A DNA stretch of 8,554 nt from an uncultured Christensenellaceae bacterium (GTDB taxonomy: Bacteria; Bacillota; Clostridia; Christensenellales; Borkfalkiaceae): NCBI GenBank assembly GCA_910588645.1, contig CAJUOY010000031.1, positions 1 through 8,554 on the forward strand, in the 5' to 3' direction. Below, in pieces: positions 6,101-8,554 of this stretch. Position 1 is the stretch's first letter; each line of letters begins with the position of its first letter. A program made the position numbers and the translations under genes. The notes under the pieces are model-generated. The model did not search any database, had not been told where the DNA came from, and saw only the letters and a program-made list of their open reading frames with translations.

Positions 6101-8554
6101 AAGCATAGTCACTTCTCGGCTGCCGCCTGCGCCCACCGTGCCCACGTAATACTTCGGGTTTTCCGATACGAAATACTTGCTCTCGTCCACGCTGCCCATG
6201 TTCGCACCGAAGCCGCTTGTTACAGGCCCAAGGCTGTTGCGGGTTATGCCTATAGGCTCTGTTACACCGATCGGTCTGCTGACCGTTACTACTCCCGTCT
6301 CGCTTGCTATATACACGTTACCCGGGTTATCCCCGTCCGACTTGTTGCCGCTTATACCGATTTCTCCGCACAGATCGAGTATGCCCGTGCTCTCCACGTA
6401 CACGCCGCCGCCCGGCCCCGCGCTGTAGTTATCCTCTACGCTGCCACCGCTCATCTTGAACGTGCCCGCAACGTTTACTCCGCCCGCGTTCGCCGTGGAC
6501 GAGGACTTGTTGCCCGTGATACTTCCGCCTTCCAATACCAACGTCCCGCCGTTCGAGACGTATATCCCGCCCGTGCCGTTACTGTTGCCGCCCGTGATCT
6601 TGCCGCCGCCTACACTGTCTATGATCCGCAGACTGCCCGCTACGTACAGTACCGAGCCGTTCGTAGTCATTCGGTCTATTAGATTCCTGCTTACCGTCCG
6701 CCCCGCCAGATCCAACACGATGCTCGCGCCTACGGGCACGTACAGTCTGCCGTTCGAATAACCTACGTCCTCGCCGAACGAAGTCGTGTACGTCTCGTTC
6801 TCCGGAGCAATCCAGTCGTCGTACATATACACCGTCTTAGGATTCCCGTTGTCCGCCAAACTCGATTTTACAGCGTACGACCAGTTCAACGAGCCGTCTC
6901 TACAGCCGATTACTGCTTCCCTGATTCCGTTTACTTCCTCTTCCTCGATAAAGTATACGCTGTTGTCCATCTTAAAGATCGTGTTGGGATGCGCTATGTT
7001 CTCGTACGTGCCCTCGGCGTCCTTGCCGTAGCCTTCCGTCAAGACTCCGATTGGCGTTGACGATAAACCGATGCTCGCGCCCGCCAATGAGCCCGTTACT
7101 TGCATCTTGGGCGCGTCGCCCAACATATACAGGTTGCTAACCGGGTTTGCTACCGCTACGCTGTTTGCGTTGTCCGTTACTTTGATTGCTCCGCTTATGC
7201 TAAGCTCGCCTTCGAGGCCTACGTACACGCCGCCGCGGCCCGTGATCGCGGTAGACGTGTTGTGACTGATCTCACCGCCGTGAATGCTAAGTCCGCTGTT
7301 GCTGTATACGCCGCCTGCGACCGTGCCCGTGTTTTCGCGCACGTTCACGCCGTTCATACTGATCGTTGAGCCCGCCTCGCCGTATATTCCGCCCGCAGAG
7401 TTGTTACCCGTTGCCTTGTTGCCCGTGATATCCGCGTTCGTTATGCTGATCTTGCCGTCCTTGATTACGACGATCGCGCCGCCCGAATTGTTGCTGTTGT
7501 TACTGCCGCCGCAGATAACTCCGTGCTCGCGCGTCGACGGAGTTATCCCCTCAGGTAGATCGCCGTTGTCCTCCAACGCGCCGCTGTCTATGATCTTGAA
7601 CTCGCCCGCGATATAGAATACGTAGCCGTTGCTTCGCGCGTTCTCAAGATTCCGGTCTACAGAATAGCCCTTTAAATCCAGAATTATGCTCGCGCCCACG
7701 GGTACGTATAACCCGCCGTTTAAATAGCCCGTTGTGTTACCGAACGAAGTCGTATACGTCTCGTCCGGACGCGCTTCCCAGTCCTGATACAACGTTACCG
7801 TCTTTGTTGCGCCGTGCTCCGCCAAGCTCGTCTGTACCGCGTACGACCAGTTGATCTCGTTGTCAAAACTCATTATCGCAGCTTCCATATCCGGACCGGT
7901 ACCACGAGTTACTACCTTTGACAACGGACTGTCTGCCGTGAAGTACTGCGTGGGCTCGATATCGTTTCGCGCGCCGTAGCCCGTTGTGATAAGGCTGATC
8001 GCCGTTCGCGTTACGCCGATTGCCGCGCCCTCGCTCATTCGCCCGGCGATCTCGATCTTCATCTCGTCGTTTGCAAAGTATACGTTAGACGCTTTATTCG
8101 AGCCGTTTAAGTTCTCCTGTATGTATGCTCTGCCCGCTACACGCAATACGCAGCCTACGTTTACGTACACGCCGCCTGCAAGGGGTGCCTTGTTCGCCTT
8201 GATCTGCATACTCCCGCCGACTGTTAAACTGCCCGTCGTCCAGTATACTCCGCCCGACGAGACCGCCGCCGTCGCTTCGTTGCCAGAAATCTCGCCCGAC
8301 AATAACTCCAGCTGGCTCTTTGTATAGATGCCGCCCGCCTGCGCGCCGCGGTTATTCTTCACCGTGACCCCGCCTACGACGTTCAATACGCCTAAGCTGT
8401 ATATTCCCCCCGCGCTCGTTGTACCGCTTGAACTGTTACCGCTGACCTCGCAATCCTCTAACGTCAACGTCGTATTTGCATACTGATATATTCCGCCGCC
8501 GCTCGTACTTCCGCTTGCTTCGTTACCGCTGAACGTACAGCCCTTGAACGTTGC
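1..8554 (-). CDS. Giant repetitive surface protein (beta-helix head plus Ig-like stalk), partial at both ends
   Basis: One reading frame stays open across the window, 2851 codons from 8554 down to 2; base 1 belongs to the next codon. Neither a start nor a stop is present. Residues 1-1531 form five beta-helix cassettes rich in GGVY, MSGG and ITGN motifs. Residues 1542-1620 are one Ig-like domain with a GYCWNDG turn. Residues 1621-2851 are YDG-type and YG-type Ig-like domains in a YDG-YG-YG order. Proteins with this composition are normally secreted, wall- or surface-attached adhesin-like proteins of Bacillota. The signal peptide should lie beyond the right edge and any anchor (LPXTG, SLH or other) beyond the left edge. 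Cysteine is sparse and I saw no catalytic motif, so adhesion or structural display is inferred, not shown. The reading frame and repeat class are near certain; ligand and organism are unknown. The gene is intact here, without frameshift or internal stop. Confidence 0.95.
188..970 (-). repeat. Ig-like triad 4 (YDG, YG, YG)
   Basis: Residues 2529-2789. The YDG domain (692-970) is close to a textbook copy: LEWDNLEFVYDG (VYDG at 926-937), HKPTAEV, NAGTYTAQALELSNENYTL and the closing FIIRRAT. The first YG domain (437-691) has FIYGTPD, GLLTPVRAGTIIVKVYI and the KSP junction. The second (188-436) has TVYGTDL, TFKPVRAGTVNVHIVVEDTTDY and the ending ILPYT. The two YG domains share the PVRAGT turn, so they are more alike than the YG pairs of other triads. 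Confidence 0.84.
971..1768 (-). repeat. Ig-like triad 3 (YDG, YG, YG)
   Basis: Residues 2263-2528. The YDG domain (1502-1768) has EITW, a weak FYYTGNP motif (YYTG at 1724-1735), a cysteine in NTTCDPV, FSNPNYTL and the closing VIHKA. The first YG domain (1226-1501) has EVKYGQTL and IGVVSIIVVI and ends at the GDAP junction. The second (971-1225) has AVYGSEY, VGKITVYVTTTETDHY and the ending LPILPR. The AGT.TA segment in its YDG domain is degenerate (ASVTPYNARI), making this the most diverged YDG copy of the stalk. Confidence 0.82.
1769..2023 (-). repeat. Solitary extra YDG-type Ig-like domain
   Basis: Residues 2178-2262, 85 residues. It begins with EVKFEW and has EYNG (1973-1984) in place of YDG, a QFPEI strand, VGVYGGTVTSL and the NYVL strand, ending FEIVAKT. 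It is followed directly by another YDG-type domain instead of two YG domains, which breaks the triad order. It could be a duplicated YDG domain or the remnant of a triad that lost its two YG domains. Confidence 0.8.
2024..2893 (-). repeat. Ig-like triad 2 (YDG, YG, YG), with an enlarged middle domain
   Basis: Residues 1888-2177. The YDG domain (2633-2893) has LNW, FTYDGYVHIPTAE (TYDG at 2852-2863), EAGTHTARA and the closing IINKA. The first YG domain (2282-2632) has ATYGVEQ and SAGTFVIRVYVEETNN. At about 117 residues it is the longest of its class, with an extra stretch around YQIAPYVNNVRP. The second YG domain (2024-2281) has YIYGTPT and IGKIRFVIEMHESSNY and ends at IKPR. The longer middle domain explains the 870-base size compared with about 800 in the other triads. 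Confidence 0.82.
2894..3694 (-). repeat. Ig-like triad 1 (YDG, YG, YG)
   Basis: Residues 1621-1887. The YDG domain (about 3440-3694) has VNW, then VYDGKEHAPTAEL (VYDG at 3650-3661), VGEYTA and LSNENYAL. The first YG domain (about 3146-3430) has ASYGEEL, a variable middle and IGTVTVYAKV. The second YG domain (2894-3145) starts at the SPIKL junction, has AIYGEMF and AGNVTIKVTAT, and ends at IKPKP before the next W-containing strand. Domain classes are recognised from motifs resembling the YDG and MBG Ig-like families; exact family boundaries are my estimate. Confidence 0.82.
3695..3931 (-). other. Ig-like domain of the YNG / GY.W.DG type (head-to-stalk connector)
   Basis: Residues 1542-1620, about 79 residues, after a short Gly/Met/Ser linker (3932-3961). 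It shows the order SPTYNGAEQ, then TAINAGMYTVTFYL, then GYCWNDGS and a final strand ending LNIEILPI. Bacterial Ig-like domains with Y(N/D)G..Q, NAG.YTV and GY.W.DG motifs are widespread in Bacillota surface proteins. It occurs only once here, exactly between the beta-helix head and the first YDG triad, so it probably serves as the junction domain. The fold is inferred from motifs. Confidence 0.8.
3962..5239 (-). repeat. Beta-helix cassette 5, expanded rungs and diverged end
   Basis: Residues 1106-1531. It opens with the variant NWDYAV (5222-5239), a HSDW strand and LYVP...LDLNSY at 5048-5095. About eight rungs follow between roughly 4200 and 4930 (VFENGTMTGN-like, TMGGGTITGN, EMTGGHITDN, SMVRG, DMSWGTIRNN, IMSGGVISEN, EMSGGVIRGN, TMTGGEITGN), against three in cassettes 2-4. 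The closing segment keeps CNVYI, LINIVS and a changed IGVT (IYVT at 4094-4105), then departs from the pattern: NGYWEHN and MMVFISDD replace the GYG and YF.SD strands, and no further NWSYAV cap follows. This marks the end of the helical head and the passage to the Ig-like stalk. Confidence 0.88.
4131..4149. repeat. 19-base exact direct repeat, copy A
   Basis: The 19 bases gagactatgtttataagcc occur here and again at 5439-5457, 1308 bases away. Both encode the INIVS strand in the closing segments of cassettes 5 and 4. The surrounding codons differ. It is the longest exact repeat I noticed by eye; longer ones may have been missed. Confidence 0.85.
5240..6082 (-). repeat. Beta-helix cassette 4
   Basis: Residues 825-1105. 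The cap is NWSYAVKMSLAQNG (NWSYAV at 6065-6082), a TGDW strand, then LYVP...LDLNGF at 5885-5932. Three GGVY rungs follow (GGVYIAVGG, GGVYVGG, GGVYVPAN). The closing segment has SNVFMV, GLINIVS, LIGVTRSG (IGVT at 5405-5416), TYQYG and KFVSEDP. The 19 bases encoding (L)INIVS here are identical to the matching place in cassette 5, the closest DNA-level match I noticed between two cassettes. Confidence 0.9.
5439..5457. repeat. 19-base exact direct repeat, copy B
   Basis: Identical to 4131-4149 and in the same reading frame, in the closing segment of cassette 4. Together the two copies would allow in-frame deletion or duplication of one cassette by recombination (inference). Confidence 0.85.
6083..6886 (-). 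repeat. Beta-helix cassette 3
   Basis: Residues 557-824. NWSYAVKSSLADNG starts it (NWSYAV at 6869-6886), then a DDW strand and LYVP...LDLAGR at 6698-6745. In that last motif the usual NG(Y/H) end is changed to AGR. Rungs: a GGIYVSNGG rung with ITGN, a GGVNVAG rung with KMSGG and a GGGVYVES rung. The closing segment has GNVYIAS, EPIGIT (IGIT at 6242-6253), TSGFG and KYFVSEN. This is the most compact cassette (804 bases cap to cap) and a good reference for the minimal unit. Confidence 0.9.
6887..7852 (-). repeat. Beta-helix cassette 2
   Basis: Residues 235-556. It opens with NWSYAVQTSLAEHG (NWSYAV at 7835-7852), then a TLYQDW strand, then LYVP...LDLKGY at 7664-7711, the usual N-terminal cap of pectate-lyase-like helices. 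Three GG(I/V)Y rungs follow. The closing segment has NLYM and IGLS (7061-7072), a variant of IGVT, then EGYG. Two oddities: an insertion of about 15 residues between the IIDS strand and the EHGVICGG turn (roughly 7535-7585), whose DNA holds an 11-base inverted repeat; and an acidic run of four glutamates at 6935-6946 in the final strand region. The offset to the next cassette is 966 bases, the longest among the short-rung cassettes, mostly because of these additions. Confidence 0.9.
7514..7547. repeat. 11-base perfect inverted repeat with 12-base loop
   Basis: The left arm gataactccgt (7514-7524) is the exact reverse complement of the right arm at 7537-7547; the loop is 7525-7536. It lies in the coding sequence where cassette 2 has extra residues compared with other cassettes. 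It is not a terminator: no T-run follows in the transcription direction (minus strand), and the frame continues through it. Confidence 0.75.
7853..8554 (-). repeat. Beta-helix cassette 1 (5'-truncated by the window edge)
   Basis: Residues 1-234. The visible part starts inside the rungs. The first two rungs carry a cysteine before the turn (FKGCTFSGN, LEDCEVSGN), resembling the FSGN repeats of chlamydial polymorphic membrane proteins. Five GG(I/V)Y rung starts follow at about 25-29 residue spacing. The closing segment has SNVYF, then AAIGVT (IGVT at 8009-8020), then TTGYG and a QYFTADS strand. The N-terminal cap of this cassette lies beyond the right edge, so the true rung number is unknown. 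In the family, such ladders form parallel beta-helices with asparagine-lined turns. The fold is inferred from the motif pattern, not from a search. Confidence 0.88.

Noticed and set aside
7514..7547. Possible intrinsic terminator (inverted repeat)
   Set aside because: There is no T-run after the stem on the minus strand, and the coding frame continues through it with a normal downstream cassette.
5048..7711. Possible polysaccharide lyase activity suggested by the LDLNGY caps
   Set aside because: The cap motif is structural and shared by non-enzymatic adhesins. I could not identify a catalytic Asp/Lys/Arg set of pectate-lyase-type enzymes in the rungs.
1..8554. Gram-negative autotransporter passenger
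   Set aside because: Beta-helix and FSGN-like rungs occur in autotransporters, but here the helix is followed by more than 1200 residues of Ig-like domains and no beta-barrel is seen. The YDG/YG stalk and capped short helices fit Bacillota surface proteins better. The C-terminus is not visible, so this is not fully excluded.

Overview
The whole 8554-base window lies inside one very large gene on the minus strand. Frame: the codon at the right edge occupies 8552-8554, and every following codon has its lowest coordinate equal to 2 modulo 3. I translated that frame by hand from 8554 to 2 and met no stop codon in 2851 codons. The protein enters at the right edge already folded into repeats and leaves at the left edge in the middle of a domain. 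Both termini are therefore missing, as are the start codon, promoter, signal peptide, wall anchor and terminator. No second gene, RNA gene, mobile element, CRISPR array or intergenic space is visible.

Layout in protein order (right to left). Residues 1-1531 (8554-3962) are five consecutive right-handed beta-helix cassettes, the first truncated. A cassette starts with a cap (NWSYAV, a D-W strand, then LYVP...LDLNGY). It continues with 3 to about 8 rungs of the GGVY...MSGG.ITGN type and ends in a closing segment (NVY..., IGVT, GYG). Residues 1542-1620 (3931-3695) are a single Ig-like domain of the YNG...NAG.YTV...GY.W.DG type. Residues 1621-2851 (3694-2) are a long stalk of Ig-like domains in an ordered pattern: one YDG-type domain followed by two 'YG'-type domains, repeated about every 800 bases. 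One extra YDG-type domain (1769-2023) interrupts the pattern.

Organism: repetitive surface proteins of this style (GGVY/ITGN beta-helices plus YDG/MBG-like Ig repeats) are common in gut and rumen Clostridia and related Bacillota. The G+C content, judged by eye to be a little above half, suits a mid-GC member. This assignment is inference with modest confidence; no marker gene is present.

How it works together (inference): an N-terminal beta-helical head of more than 1500 residues is carried on a stalk of at least 14 complete Ig-like domains, which would end in a C-terminal surface anchor beyond the left edge. The likely role is adhesion or glycan/host-surface contact. No catalytic motif was recognised. 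I see no convincing new biological system. The noteworthy points are the size, the two superimposed higher-order repeat systems, the variable rung number, and an 11-base inverted repeat inside one cassette.
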